64,000 nucleotides of DNA from Agrypnia vestita (GCA_016648135.1 JADDOH010011097.1:1-64000); one strand, 5' to 3'; numbered from the stretch's first letter, positions 22,548 through 33,900 are shown. Notes: generated by a model from the letters alone, not told the origin. Numbers and translations: made by a program.

Positions 22548-23371
22548 CACTATAGGGGCCAGTCAAGCATTACGTAAGCAGAATTTTAGCCATTTTTAAC
22601 CCCCCCTCCCCCACCCCTTGTCAGCAAAAGTAAGCAAAGCTCATACTCCCCCCTTCTATGTTTACGTAAACATTGGTATGTATTTTTTTAAATCTGTTCA
22701 GATTTCTTTATTGTTATTCATGGGCAGCAGTTATTATATCTAGAAATAAGGAATTTATAGACTTTAAAGGAATTAAATGCATATTTAATATTTATTCAAG
22801 CAAATTATTAGCATCGTATTTAAATATTATATTCTTTATTTTAAAAGATATTAATTTATTTTGTTCTACTAAAAAATTTAGTTAATTCAAATTAATTGTC
22901 CTCAGTCGATACATACATATACAATGGAATCCATGACTTGGATGACATTGGATGTTTGCTGCTTGATGTTATGTGTCTGCTCAATTTTATGTTCTTCAGG
23001 ATATCGACATCATTCTCTTCGAGCCTTTCAACATCTTTGTATTCCTCTAAAATTTGTAATATCGACATCAATTCATTAGCACGACGAGCAGCCATTCTTA
23101 TAGGTTTCATTCTCGTTTCGGTGTGCCTGTTTTTTATGGATCTCCTTGATGTGACGAATTAATGACTTTACAAAGGTATGATAAAGATCACACGTTTTAC
23201 ATGTTCGAAGTTTCCAAATTTTGTAAAAAAATCAGAAAAAGTAATTAAATAAATATTGCTGACATAATCACCATCCAGACCCCCTCCCCCGTCCCCCATG
23301 TCATCAAAACTAAGCAAAGAAACCCCCCACCCCCTTTGGTGCTTACGTAATACTTGAAAGGCCCCATAGTG
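22548..23371. mobile_element. TIR element (CACTATAGGGGCC tips) carrying zinc-finger-like code
   Basis: The left tip CACTATAGGGGCC and the right tip GGCCCCATAGTG are inverted. Both are followed inward by a TATTACGTAAGC-like word, a C-rich (or G-rich) run and AAGTAAGCAAAG/CTTTGCTTAG. Total length is 824 bp. No convincing target duplication was seen. The interior contains a minus-strand C2H2 finger reading frame (separate entry). The superfamily is not assigned: the CACTA-like tip lacks the expected 2-3-bp duplication. Confidence 0.7.
22892..23222 (-). pseudogene. C2H2 zinc-finger-like fragment inside the TIR element
   Basis: The minus frame 23222-23076 reads WKLRTCKTCDLYHTFVKSLI then RHIKEIHKKQ. 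This has Cys-X2-Cys-X12-His-X4-His spacing, a complete C2H2 finger with a basic helix, then a stop. The adjoining minus frame 23110-22892 is open for 72 residues (ARRANELMSILQILEEYKDV, then LEENDVDILKNIKL), acidic and helix-like, so one protein may have been broken by a frameshift near 23100. It may be a remnant of the element's own DNA-binding protein or captured host code. No start codon or promoter is evident. Confidence 0.45.
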
Positions 23372-24724
23372 TAAAATATTGAGAAACTAAATGTAAGAAA
23401 AAGAAAAATGTGAAGCCGTCTGATCACTTTTAAATCAAGTTTAAAATTAGATTTTAAATTGAAGAAAGACAATTTCCGATCAATGAATATTAATTTGTAA
23501 AAATGTAAATCCTTTGAAATTATAACTGACAGGTAAGCATATTCATTAGGTACTATGCCTATGTTATCTATAATCGGCTAATTTAATAAAGGTATAATTA
23601 GTTTTTCCAGACTGACAATTAAAAGTTTTTTTTAACCTAACCTAACCTAACATTAACATGATACATTATTAATGAATTCACTTCAGGACATTCTACTGAG
23701 CCATTAAGAATTTTAAGAAGATATAAGTCCAGAAATAATTTTTCTGTCGGACAATGTTGCTAATTTTAATTTCTTCAGTAAATCATTATAGTTCAGGTCT
23801 ACAACAGGTATCTATCTAGAGGCTGAAATTAATAAATCTTAAACCCCTTCTACAATTTAAAGCTCGAAGCGTAATACGGCCAACATATTATTGAATTAAT
23901 TTAATTACAAGTGTGTCCGAAATGGAAAAAGTGGTTTTATGTATCTGATGAAAGTAGGCATGATTCTTCTGATATTAATAAAAGAATGAAATTCCATCTC
24001 ATTTGTTCGATATCATTAATTTGTTCGAAAACGGTTGCTTAGCTTTGTACTTGGCTAGGTAGGCAATAAGTAAGAATTATTTTCTTAAATATTTTTTAGG
24101 TAGGCAGATTCCGTACAGATGCTAACTTTATAGAGAAGTTCTTTACCCACCTACCTACCGGACATCAAATATTTTAATTTTCGAATACGTGAGTGTTGTG
24201 GTTTTTCAAAAACTTATTTAACTACTGTCAAAACGTATATTATGGGTGATTACTTAATGAAATATGTATTCGCCAATCAATGAGTATGAAGTATTTATTT
24301 GGTCACTTTTTCGTCATATATTTTTCTGAGATTACAATTTTTTTAGGGGAGGCGCCAAGTAAGGTTTACACAGCAATAAAAATTAAATACAAAATCAAAC
24401 ATTTTTAATATTTTTATTGTATACCTAATGATTTTGTCACATTTTTAAATTTACGCAATTTGTGGTTCAAAAACGATCTCTATTTCTATTCTTAACACGA
24501 TTAAAGAGCTCTAGATATTTTTAATTTTTTGTCAATTAAAATAATCATGTTGCACCATAAAGTAACTGCCATATCAATCAATAATATGACATTATTGAAA
24601 ATTAATCTCCATAGATTTTACGACCCTGTAAATGTTAGTGGTTTCCGAAGATAAAGACATGTAATGCGGAATTCTACGATAAGTATGAAGATGCCAGCTG
24701 TATGGTCAAATCAATCGGTGATAT
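23372..24724. other. Unassigned DNA with a telomere-like CCTAA block
   Basis: CCTAACCTAACCTAA at about 23635-23652 is three units of the insect telomere repeat (TTAGG), interstitial here. Otherwise no supported feature. Confidence 0.5.
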
Positions 24725-24726
24725 AG

Positions 24727-24890
24727 TAGCTTGTTGGTCTAGTGATTTAGTGGCGCGTTTAGTGATTTAATAATGGTCATTTAGTGATCTTTGAATAAGC
24801 GTTTAGGTTAGTTTGAAAATTGCATGAATATTTATATGACACATATTCAGTGTATTCATCTATATTTTTTTAAGAAAAAAATTAAATAAG
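24727..24890 (+). mobile_element. SINE family 1, degenerate copy
   Basis: Starts AGCTTGTTGGTCTAGTGATT. The box B region is lost, but the body GCGTTTAGGTTAGTTTGAAAA and the TGACACATATTCAGTG then TCTATATTTTTT tail follow the order of the 3783 copy. A further head-like GCTTGTTGGATTGGTAGTGG lies at about 24995. Confidence 0.6.
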
Positions 24891-26045
24891 AAGTCTGGAG
24901 CAATTGTGTAGCATATTAGATCAGCAGCCTGCAAAGAATATTTTATTTATCACCCCTCAAGGGTGCACCATAATAGTAGGCTGAGATTCAGATGGCTTGT
25001 TGGATTGGTAGTGGGCAGTGGCGTGCAACGCATACAAACAAAAAGACTGTGCATTACTTAAAATTCTGGGAAAGGAATATTGATTTAATCATCCTTATCT
25101 TATGAAAAAAAAGATTTAAAATTCTAAACGTAGTCCGTGACTAAAGCTTTACAGCTTTCGTTGCTTTTATATACAACTTATATTAATGCTTTTGCTATTT
25201 TACTCATTTTCATGCATCAAATTTGTTAACTGAATCTCACTGAACTGAATATTTTCCCACTAGCCATATCTAATTCTGTTATTAGTATTTATAAAACGTG
25301 TTACAAATTCCATCCTTACTAACATACTAAATGCTTTGTATGTATTCCAACTGTCAATTTGCTTTGACAATCGTATGCTAATAAATTGGCGGTGTTTAAA
25401 TCGATTATTACATTTATTTGAATTATTGAGTTATTAATTACAATTAATAGTAAACATTCAATATATTTCTGTTTATATGAATTATATTATGGCAATTTAT
25501 AAAGAAAGTTCTTTAAATGTAGGTCTTTGAATATTTTTTATGCAATATGAATACATTTATTTAAGTTACATCATAAAATACTAGATAAATCAATATTTTC
25601 ATGCTACTAGTAGTGGGCTATGGGGGTGGTTAATTAAAAAGGGGATATTATCCGTCGAAGAATATAGCAACAATTCATGCAGGCAGCCAAGCCTCAGTAT
25701 TGTAGCGCGGCTGATGATGATGATAGATTTAAATATTGCTAAGTGAATGCCCAAAATTTACAGCATACTCATAAGTAAGGTTAACTCGTAATAATCAATC
25801 AACATGGAACAAAACCAATAGCAAAAATATTACACGATATTAACCCAAGGGTCAAGATTTGTGAGAAAACAATTTCTCAGACACATAATAGCCGTCACGC
25901 AAGAAAACTCGCAAGGTTGTCAGGCCACACGACGCCGGTCGGGCGAGCGTACCTTACATAAAACTCGACCATTATTTTCGCTGGCGAAAGTGCTTTCTGT
26001 TCTACAAAAATGACATGTTGTTTTACTCATCTAATGACATGAATC
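24891..26045. other. Unassigned DNA with a possible LINE tail
   Basis: At about 25660-25730, GGCAGCCAAGCCTCAG followed by GCGCGGCTGATGATGATGAT looks like the terminal codons and (GAT)n tail of an RTE-like LINE, too short to be sure. The rest is unassigned. Confidence 0.3.
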
Positions 26046-26230
26046 AGAGCGATGAAACTGTGCAGAGGGAGCCACCACACACCCAAGGCCGTTTTATGAG
26101 CAAGAGAGCGATGAAACAGACTACAGTCGGCCCAGGAGACCAGCACAGCCTGAACTGGCTCTGATGATGCATCAATCAAGCAGTAAGGCCTCTCACAGGC
26201 ACGGCATGCACCGGGTTATAAGTGAGATTA
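26046..26230 (-). mobile_element. R1-like LINE 3' terminus, very short copy
   Basis: The minus strand reads CTCATAAAACGGCC then TTGGGTGTGTGGTGG and CTCCCTC, the same 3' terminus as the LINE insertions at 7177 and 46880. AGAGCGATGAAAC (13 bp) occurs at 26046-26058 and again at 26105-26117. It would be the target duplication of a 46-bp, almost fully truncated copy. However, the sequence beyond 26117 (CAGTCGGCCCAGGAG) still resembles the LINE, so a longer copy reaching about 26230 is the alternative. Confidence 0.5.
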
Positions 26231-26601
26231 ATCATATATAATTTGTTATTCCGAGGCGCAATCGGTGAATAATCTTTCGTTATCATGTTAGTTCACCACT
26301 CTAAAATCGTGGGCAGTTCGTAGACTTACATAATATGTAAATATATACATTACATAAATTTCTCATTCAAAATGCTCAATTTTCTCGAAATACTGCGACT
26401 GCTGTCTCGGGTTAAGCTTTTAGGTGAGTGGTCACGCTTTAAAAATAATCAATGAGTGGAAGATATTTCTGTAACTATATATTATGCAATATCTATAGGA
26501 TAGCATCGAAACAATGCTGGGTAAAGCTTTTCTACAGTCATACCTCTTTAACATAATATTCAAAGATAAAATGGTTTACTTTTGATTTAATTCTTTTTAC
26601 T
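26118..26601. other. Unassigned DNA
   Basis: Apart from the possible LINE extension to about 26230, no supported feature. Confidence 0.4.
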
Positions 26602-26935
26602 CCCTTTCTTTTAACTCGTAGCGTCTGCGGTTTATTTTCTGCCGGAAAAACTTTGGATCAATTTTTAACCCTTTACCAGTGAACCATCGAGCTGAAACTT
26701 TGCAGTCAGACTCATGGTGACGACAAAAATGATCTAACAAATTTTCGTTTAAAAAAATTTAATAATTGTAGTATAATTTTGAATTTTTTGAAATTTTAAT
26801 GTTTTTTTTCAAATTGGAATCATTTCAAATGAGTAATCACCCCGACGCGGGCATTAGGCACGTAACCTGATAAAATGAGAAAGGGAGTATAATAAAAACA
26901 TAGTTTTTATGGGTTAGTTTTTTTCTTTTCCTACT
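26602..26935 (+). mobile_element. ACTCCC-tipped interspersed repeat, copy 2
   Basis: Runs from TTTTTACTCCCTTTCTTTTA through GAGCTGAAACTTTGCAG and AAAAATGATCTAACAAATTT to AATGAGAAAGGGAGTATAAT and a TTTTTATGGGTTAG end. About 330 bp, non-coding, the same family as 11041 and 51388. Confidence 0.75.
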
Positions 26936-27724
26936 TCCACATTTTAGCATGTGGAAGACAAATGATTATCGCAAGTGTTCTACAGTTTGCAAATGTAGGC
27001 GCAAACCATTTATTTGTTATAAACTACATGTATATTACATCCATGAACACGGACATTCTAAATGACACTTGCTTGCTAAAGTTTTCTTTACTCTTACTAA
27101 AGTTAAATTATAAATATATATTTTTTAAATGGTATATACATCTATAAGCAGTTAATTTAACAGATATCTGCCTGCTCTGTTTTGATATTGTTGATTTTTA
27201 TTATTGTTTGTGGTGATATTTCCCAAAAAACGTTCAACGTGTTTTCACGGGTAATCGCGTATTAAATTTAACATATTGTTTTCAGTCATTTATAATATTT
27301 GTGTATTTATATATACGTACGTAGATATATCGTGACATGGCTTAACCCTTGATACATACCGGAAAGGGCCATAAATCTATAAGTATCTGTTGAAAAATAT
27401 TCCACGCTAAACCTTTAAATGAAAGCGTAGGTTTATATAATTAAAGAGAAAACACTTTTTTCAATCCATTATGCTTAAGACAAGTCTCTTAATATCCGCA
27501 ACAGACCTTCAACTACACAATATATTATCTATTATGTATCCGGCAGTCAATTATTCCATCCGTCTATAAATGAACTGAAAAATACTTAATCCATTTATAA
27601 GATTTATCTACATATTTTAAAATTGTAAGTTCCAATTAAAACGTGCATAACGCATTCACTAGCAAAAAATTATACTGAAGCCGGTAATAATTTAGCATAA
27701 TATTTATTGCACATTCCTAGTAAC
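26936..27724. other. Unassigned AT-rich DNA
   Basis: No supported feature. Confidence 0.5.
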
Positions 27725-28354
27725 ATTGGTCATAATCCAGAATATTTTGAGTTTGTTCAAATCTTTCAGAACAGTGCTGGATTTATGTCACAGAGACATT
27801 ATTAATCAATTAGTGTATATTATAGATATCTCACAGAGACGAAACTGTATTAATTATGGGAAAGTAGGTATAGAAGTCATTTGGGTGTAACAGGACTTAT
27901 GACCTGTCTTTTTATGGTTGGCTTAAGTGATCACTTTACACAATTGTAACATTCGCCATTTCCACCCATGATAGAATCTACCATGCTTATTCATTTTTTG
28001 GAAGTTGTATATATGTTCAAAATGTGGTGGAAATCCCCACATCTGTGGGGATTTAGGGGAATGAAAATGGCTTTGTACAGGCCGCATGGAAAAGGCGCTT
28101 ACAACTCATATATGAAAGCTTTTCACGCAATTTGAACATATATACAACTTCCAAAAAATGAATAAGCATGGTATATTCTATCATGGGTGGAAATGGCGAA
28201 TGTTACAATTGTGTAAAGTGATCACTTAAGCCAACCATAAAAAGACAGGTCATAAGTCCTGTTACACCCAAATGACTTCTATACCTACTTTCCCATAATT
28301 AATACAGTTTCGTCTCTGTGAGATATCTATAATATACACTAATTGGTCATAATC
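27725..28354 (+). mobile_element. Family F large foldback element, copy 2, with 13-bp target duplication
   Basis: ATTGGTCATAATC at 27725-27737 recurs at 28342-28354 and brackets 604 bp. It is the same element as 20154-20988 in opposite orientation: the one-sided tail (CAGAATATTTTGAGTTTG ... GACATTATTAATCAATTAG) is at the left, then the two long inverted arms. The small centre (ATCCCCACATCTGTGGGGAT then GGCTTTGTACAGGCCGC) is shorter and lies in inverted orientation relative to the arms when compared with copy 1. No coding capacity. Confidence 0.85.
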
Positions 28355-28733
28355 AGCTATGTTTCCCCACTGATAGATATGAACCATTCTTAAGGATGGA
28401 AAATTTTCTGTCTTTAACCCTTCTCATCCATTTGCTGCCGCTGAGAACAACAACCACAAAAGGTCAGGCATGGGTATACATAACCCAAATTCTTGTTTTA
28501 AATAAAATTATCGTCGGAGTTAAGTCAAAAGAACTTTAACCAGTCAATATAGTATCACAGTTTTTGTGTGGTTTTCAAATGTATTATTTATTTTATATTA
28601 AAAGAGTTTAATATTATTTCCATCGAATAAAATGCGTAATATCAACTTGAATGTTTATTATGCAAAAACGTGCTTCAAGAGCATCGGATGTAGGTAAACT
28701 AGATTTCTGTTAAAAATTCTGAATAACATAATA
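28355..28733. other. Unassigned DNA
   Basis: No supported feature. Confidence 0.5.
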
Positions 28734-28763
28734 CATTCCTGCATAATTCATTATGCAGGAATG
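28734..28763. repeat. Perfect 30-nt hairpin
   Basis: CATTCCTGCATAAT, a 2-nt loop, then ATTATGCAGGAATG: 14-bp arms without mismatch. Confidence 0.8.
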
Positions 28764-30218
28764 TGAAACGAATCACGATATATTTTTGTAAGATTTTAAA
28801 TTATAATGAATCGAAATACGATTACATGTATAGGATACATATATTGTATCATACATCCCTAAAAAGCCTTAAACCTGGGAGCTTGAAACTCAAGATAGAA
28901 ATTAGATAAATTTTTACAGGACGATTATTTTGTATTGACTTACATGTTAAACAATTATTAAAAAAATGGACGTGTCTAATGCCATGGATCTTCTTTGCTA
29001 TGTTCTTTTTCCATTTAGAAATGAAATATCTGAAATAAAGCATTTGGATTTTTTACCCGATAAGCCATTTGCTAATAACAATTGCTTAAATAAAATTTGT
29101 AAATAGGATATGCTACATTTGGGATAATTTCGTTTTTTATTAAGTACATTAATTTTTTTCTGAATCACATAAACATGCACCGGGGAAAGTCTCAGTCACG
29201 GCGGAGCAGCTTTACGGTAATGGACGTGACACGGCCATTTTTTTCAAAATTTTCCAATAAAACAAAAGTTTAATATGTACATTTATAAATGAGAATAAAA
29301 TTAAATAAAAATAAATAATTACCTTTAGGTGAAAAGTCACCCAATTTCTACCTGAATTTCAGGCTCCCAAGAAGTACATTACAACCCCTTCGTGAGTGGC
29401 ACGCTAATTTTTTTCAATTTTATTTATAAAAATACCGGGATTTAATTAATTTGTACTTTAAATTAAATTAATCTGCTCATTTCTATAAGTGCGCAGTAAT
29501 AAGCACACAATTTTCAAAATGGCATTCATAATGTTATATGTAGATCTACGATATACATCTGATGTAACTACAAATTTTACATAACAATTTCCAAAGGATA
29601 CGAACCATTCAACATTTTCCATGATAAAATTTCAGCTTTAAAACACATGACAAGAGTTCATTGAGTTGTCCATGTGTCAATTTAATTATCGGGTCTAAGA
29701 GTATTTCTAAATATTGCAAAAAGTAACCGCATGTTGGAATCAATGGTATCTATTATATACTCGTACTTACGATCTTCTTGAATACAATAAGTACTCTATT
29801 CTTGCGGAAAAGTGTTGACCATCTTAAGAAGCCTTTCCGCGTAACTGTCGCCTCAATAATCTCTGCCAGAGTCACAAAGTGAAACAAATCCATTATATGT
29901 CATACGCCAAGGTACCGTTACTCTGTCGTGACGAGGTTGGTATCGGTTTACAAAACTAAATGAAACCAAAAGAAATTACTATACTAAACTGTCTCATTCT
30001 TACATATTTGAATTTTTTTCCGTTGAATGTTACAATAAATATGAATATACTTAAATTATTCAAAAAATCTATCCCATTATGTTTTATTCATGCGCGTGTT
30101 CCGATAGCGCTTGTGGACATATATATGTGAGTACTTTTATCTCTAGAATTTTCAAAGAACTATTCAACGAAGATTGAACCAGCTTAGAAATACCAATCGT
30201 TACCGCCATTTTCGGTGT
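28764..30218. other. Unassigned AT-rich DNA
   Basis: No supported gene. Minus frames at 28849-29180 are AT-rich and unrecognised. Confidence 0.45.
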
Positions 30219-30656
30219 AAGTACCTATCACAAGCGCCAAAGAGGGCACTCAAATCAATTTAACTTTTATTGACTACAAAAAATCACTGAACATACACTT
30301 AACTGGAACACTACTCCGAAATTCACTCTAATTCCACATTAGTCACTTGTCTGTGGAACACTTTATATTCGTCTTCTAGAATATTCTCCCGTCTGTAGAA
30401 TACTGACGCACGTCGTTCCTATCGCATTTATCCACTCACTCAAAATATTCCGCACACCAGCAGGTGCTCTGGTACATTAATCGCTGGCCTTCAATACTCG
30501 CACTAGATTACCACTCCCTTATCAAATGTCAATATTAGACTTATGCCACGCGGCGTCGCTCCGTTTTATATAAGGTTTTGGATATTCGTTTATTTATAGT
30601 TTTGTACCGAATCCTCCATTATGTGCTGCTCCTTTCATTTCTAGCATCTTGTAACA
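30219..30656 (-). mobile_element. LTR-like element, probable solo LTR
   Basis: On the minus strand it begins TGTTACAAGATGC and ends GGTACTTACA, i.e. TGT...ACA tips. It carries a TATA box (CCTTATATAAAACGG) near the 5' third, a less AT-rich transcribed part with many GAATATT words, and AATAAAAG shortly before the end, the order U3-R-U5. No matching 4-6-bp duplication was found and no gag or pol adjoins. A host gene promoter with 5' exon is the alternative reading. Confidence 0.45.
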
Positions 30657-31218
30657 CTATTTAAATTTTTTTTTCAAAAAAATCATTGATCAGTGGTAAC
30701 GATAATAGTTAAGCAAGAAGCTTGCATAGCATTGCAATCCACTAATTACGTTTTCTTAGAAATCTGTTTTTTCTTAACAATAACAGTTACAATTGATTAA
30801 ACATCCGTCCTTTAATGTGAGAATTTTTTAATAATAATCAATTCCTAATAAATAAATAAAGATGAATTCATTCCGGTCAGTAAAAATTTTAAATCTCCAT
30901 TTAGTGAGTCTTTTAAGGAACATATTGATTACTAAATTTTTCGATAAGTTGATAATGATTACAAAAATACATCGTTTTACCTTTCACATGTACTCCAATA
31001 CGCACTATAATATCAAATAGCTGTAATTATTTCCGACTGAAGTGATTTATAACCTAACACCTGTCAAATTTCCAATACATGGATCAAATAATACATTAAT
31101 CAATAACTATGAGATTGATATTAAATTAATATCTGAGCATTGTGTCAATAGACGTCAATTGCTATCATTTTCAATGTTTATCAAGCAGATCATTTATGTT
31201 CGACTATGCAGTGCCGGT
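30657..31218. other. Unassigned AT-rich DNA
   Basis: No supported feature. Confidence 0.5.
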
Positions 31219-31248
31219 GCATTATTATTATATATATAATAATAATGC
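31219..31248. repeat. Perfect 30-nt palindrome
   Basis: GCATTATTATTATAT followed directly by its exact complement ATATAATAATAATGC. It is AT-rich and could be an accident of dinucleotide and trinucleotide runs. Confidence 0.75.
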
Positions 31249-31459
31249 ATATTAGAAACTTGGCGCCCACCTAGCGTGGCACGATTCTAGGAGCGTTCAA
31301 CTGGTATAATTAACAATAACATTAATGATCATAACAAATCAAATAGATATTATGTAGATGTTTCTTAAGTTTTTTGTTATAAAATTTACTGATAGTAATA
31401 TGTAATGATTGTTTAAATGATACCAAAAATTAAGGGTGACAAGACCAGATCAAATTATA

Positions 31460-31875
31460 TATAACACTAGCTTAACTGCGCGACTTCGCACGCGTAGATT
31501 TTCAGTAATTTTTAATCATATTTTATCAATTTGTGTATTAAACTTAACATGTAAATATATGTAATTGTGAACTCTTTTATAGAACTTTTTGAGTTCTACC
31601 ACTTCTCTATAAAAAGTATTAAAATATCTCTTACCGTTAAGGCAGTGTTCGTAAAAAACGCATCGCTCGACCATTTTATCGTCGACTTTAGTTATAAAAT
31701 AGATCACCACGAAAAGTCTTTTTACTTTAACGGGATAATATATAGCCTATAAGTATCCTGAAAGTTCATTCTAAATACTCTTGAAAGATTTTTTGAAATC
31801 GGATAAGTGGTTTCGGAGATTACCTCATACATGCAAACTTGCAAACTTTACCTCTTTATATATTAGTATAGATTA
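31460..31875 (+). mobile_element. Interspersed repeat (ACTAGCTTAACTGCGCGACTT ... TTAGTATAGAT type)
   Basis: Starts ACTAGCTTAACTGCGCGACT followed by TCGCACGCGTAGATT, has a middle resembling TTTAACGGGATAATATATAG then CCTATAAGTATCC, and ends CTCTTTATATATTAGTATAG. This layout is, from memory, a very common non-coding dispersed repeat of insect genomes, particularly moths and butterflies. The overlapping 61-64-residue frames on both strands are not genes. Confidence 0.6.
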
Positions 31876-32019
31876 TGTACCACCATGTGTCCAATCAGCA
31901 TCTTCGTGACTCGAATCTTCCGAACGATTCTTTAATCAAGACAGTTTATTTTTGACCAAGCAATATTTTTTAAATGTTCAAAGTTCCACAAAGTCAAACA
32001 TTGTCGAAATTCATTTTTA

Positions 32020-32450
32020 ATTAACTAACTAACCATCACGCCGTTTCACGCAGGGGTAGAGAGACGATATAATGCCACATTCTTTGTCTTGGCACATCAC
32101 TTTTGCTTCGGCTATATTCATACATCTTCTCTTACAATGTCTACGGATGTTGAGGCATTTAACAGGGCCATCCTCAAATACTTGTAGTATCTGATCGTGC
32201 CAGGTCTTTCGCGGACGCCCTTATTCCTGTTGCCTTCAACACTCGCCTCATATATTTTCTTAACCATCCTTTCCTCGGTCATACGCTCCGCCAATCTCCT
32301 CACTCCTTTCTTTACCAAACCATCTCATCACTCCTTTCTTTATTCTATCTACCACACTACAGCAAGCATTACATTCACTCCTAATTTGTTCATTCCTCAC
32401 TCTATCGACCAAAGATTTTCCACACAAGCGTCTTAGTGACCGCATTCATT
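32020..32450 (-). pseudogene. RTE-like LINE 3' end, copy 3 of the 5.3/5.6-kb family
   Basis: The minus strand reads MRSLRRMCGKSLVDRVRNEQ, then CNACCSVVDRIKKGVMRWFG and, after a frame change, RMTEERMVKKIYEASVEGN. Near the end come RRCMNIAEAKVMCQDKECG and CVKRRDG, and the 3' end is a GTTAGTTAGTTAA repeat. This is the same family and same 3' terminus as the plus-strand copies at 5274 and 5593. The two minus frames (32260-32445 and 32118-32318) are its broken halves. The 79-residue plus frame is a shadow. Confidence 0.85.
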
Positions 32451-33319
32451 TTTAATTAATTTCATTTGTAATATATTACATATGAATTGAATCGAAAAAC
32501 ACTGTTTTTTTTTCACTATATATTTTATTTAAATGTTATAACGTTTTCGCATTATCAATAACATATTTTTCACTTACTTAAAAACAATTACAGACAGTAT
32601 TTATGGAGATTGGATGTATGTAGTGGTGGTGGGGTCAGGGGGCGGGGTTAGAATGGATAGGATTGTGGAGGTTAAGGGTGATATTTGAATGTTAATTATG
32701 TTTTTATTATTTATTTTATTATTATGAATCTCTAAACTCTCTAAAATATCAATTTTTCTTCCTTTATTGCAGCTATGTAACGGTGTTAAATTATTATGAT
32801 TGAACGTGTGACCCTCCATTTAAGCATGTTCCGCCATTTCTGAATTCAAGCCGAAGTTTTTTAATTTTTCAAATATTAAATATTTTATTTAATATTCAAC
32901 ATTTTTTCGATTTCCTTATAGTAATTATTAGTGGAAGGCGCGTGGTTTATCTTATTATCATAATTTATTTATTTTTATAGTAATTAACATACAAAAATAT
33001 TTATTTAAAAAACTGTCAAAAAGACTACCTTTTGAAAACAATAAAAAATTACTCTATTATACGCCTCAAGATGGTGTTAAAAAAGTATTTTCTCCTTTCT
33101 CCTATTCCTATAAAATTGCATCATTACTTTTTAAATATGATATTGTTCTCTCCTTTTTAGTCTTCGTCATATTAAATCTTGTAATCAAAACTCAAACGAT
33201 ACTTTTAAAAATATACAAGCCGACGGACGTCACCAGTAAAATAAGCAACATAATAACAGCAAAATAACAGCATTTTAATTATTTTTTCGATTAAACGGTT
33301 TTTGTAAAAGAAATTAATT
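32451..33319. other. Unassigned AT-rich DNA
   Basis: No supported gene. Confidence 0.45.
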
Positions 33320-33430
33320 TTATTGTCATACGGAATACCTCTATCTGCCTAATTTCAGAGCGATCATTGATCATGAAGAGGGTCAAAAATATTGATACCA
33401 GATTTGTGGCTGACAGACAAGTGAAGTTAA
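33320..33430. repeat. Dispersed repeat shared with 38035-38175
   Basis: ATACGGAATACCTCTATCTG then CTAATTTCAGAGCGATCATT and GACAGACAAGTGAAGTTAAA parallel ATCGGGAATGCCCCTGTCAA, ATTTCAGATCTATTG and GACAGACAACTGAGGCTAAA at 38.1 kb. Non-coding. Confidence 0.5.
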
Positions 33431-33447
33431 ATATATAATTCTATGCA

Positions 33448-33573
33448 GGTAAACTCGGCGCAAGGGATGAAGGTTCGTCATGGGCGCAAGATATCCTCGC
33501 GCTGGGCCTGCCTGGGATGGAATTACTGCCCGCCGGATGTAGATTTACCGCCGAACCTCCGCAGGGAACAGGC
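33448..33573 (+). CDS. Possible exon (GC-rich island), unrecognised
   Basis: A 126-bp stretch of about 60% GC in AT-rich surroundings. It starts just after a TTCTATGCAG acceptor-like site and ends at TGTAC|GTAATG, a weak donor. With a phase-1 entry it reads KLGARDEGSSWAQDILALGL, then PGMELLPAGCRFTAEPPQGT and GC, open throughout. Another plus frame is also open (33443-33727, 94 residues) and looks less protein-like. No family is recognised and no partner exon was found, so it may equally be a non-coding or transposon-derived GC island. Confidence 0.25.
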
Positions 33574-33900
33574 TGTACGTAATGACGCCATAAGTATGAA
33601 TCTTATATTTTTGCAACACAAAAGTGAGAGTTACAGATACTCTTTTTTTTTACAGAGCCCACGATTTGAGTCAGCCACGGGTAATTTGAGAATAGGTAAC
33701 TACCGATTTCTTTTCACCTGTAAATAATACACCATCTTCACTCTTGCCTTTGTTTTTGAAACATTGTGTAATTCGTCGATTAGCGTATTTGCATTGACGT
33801 TTAACGATTATTGAAAAGAATTCTTCACGACCATTTTTTAAAGAGAAACCTCAATATTATTGATGGAATTGGCATTTACGTTGTAGAGATTATTATTCAT
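33574..33900. other. Unassigned DNA
   Basis: No supported feature. Confidence 0.45.

Noticed and set aside
22548..23371. CACTA (EnSpm) assignment from the CACTAT tip
   Set aside because: No 2-3-bp target duplication and no CACTA transposase; the tip alone is too little.
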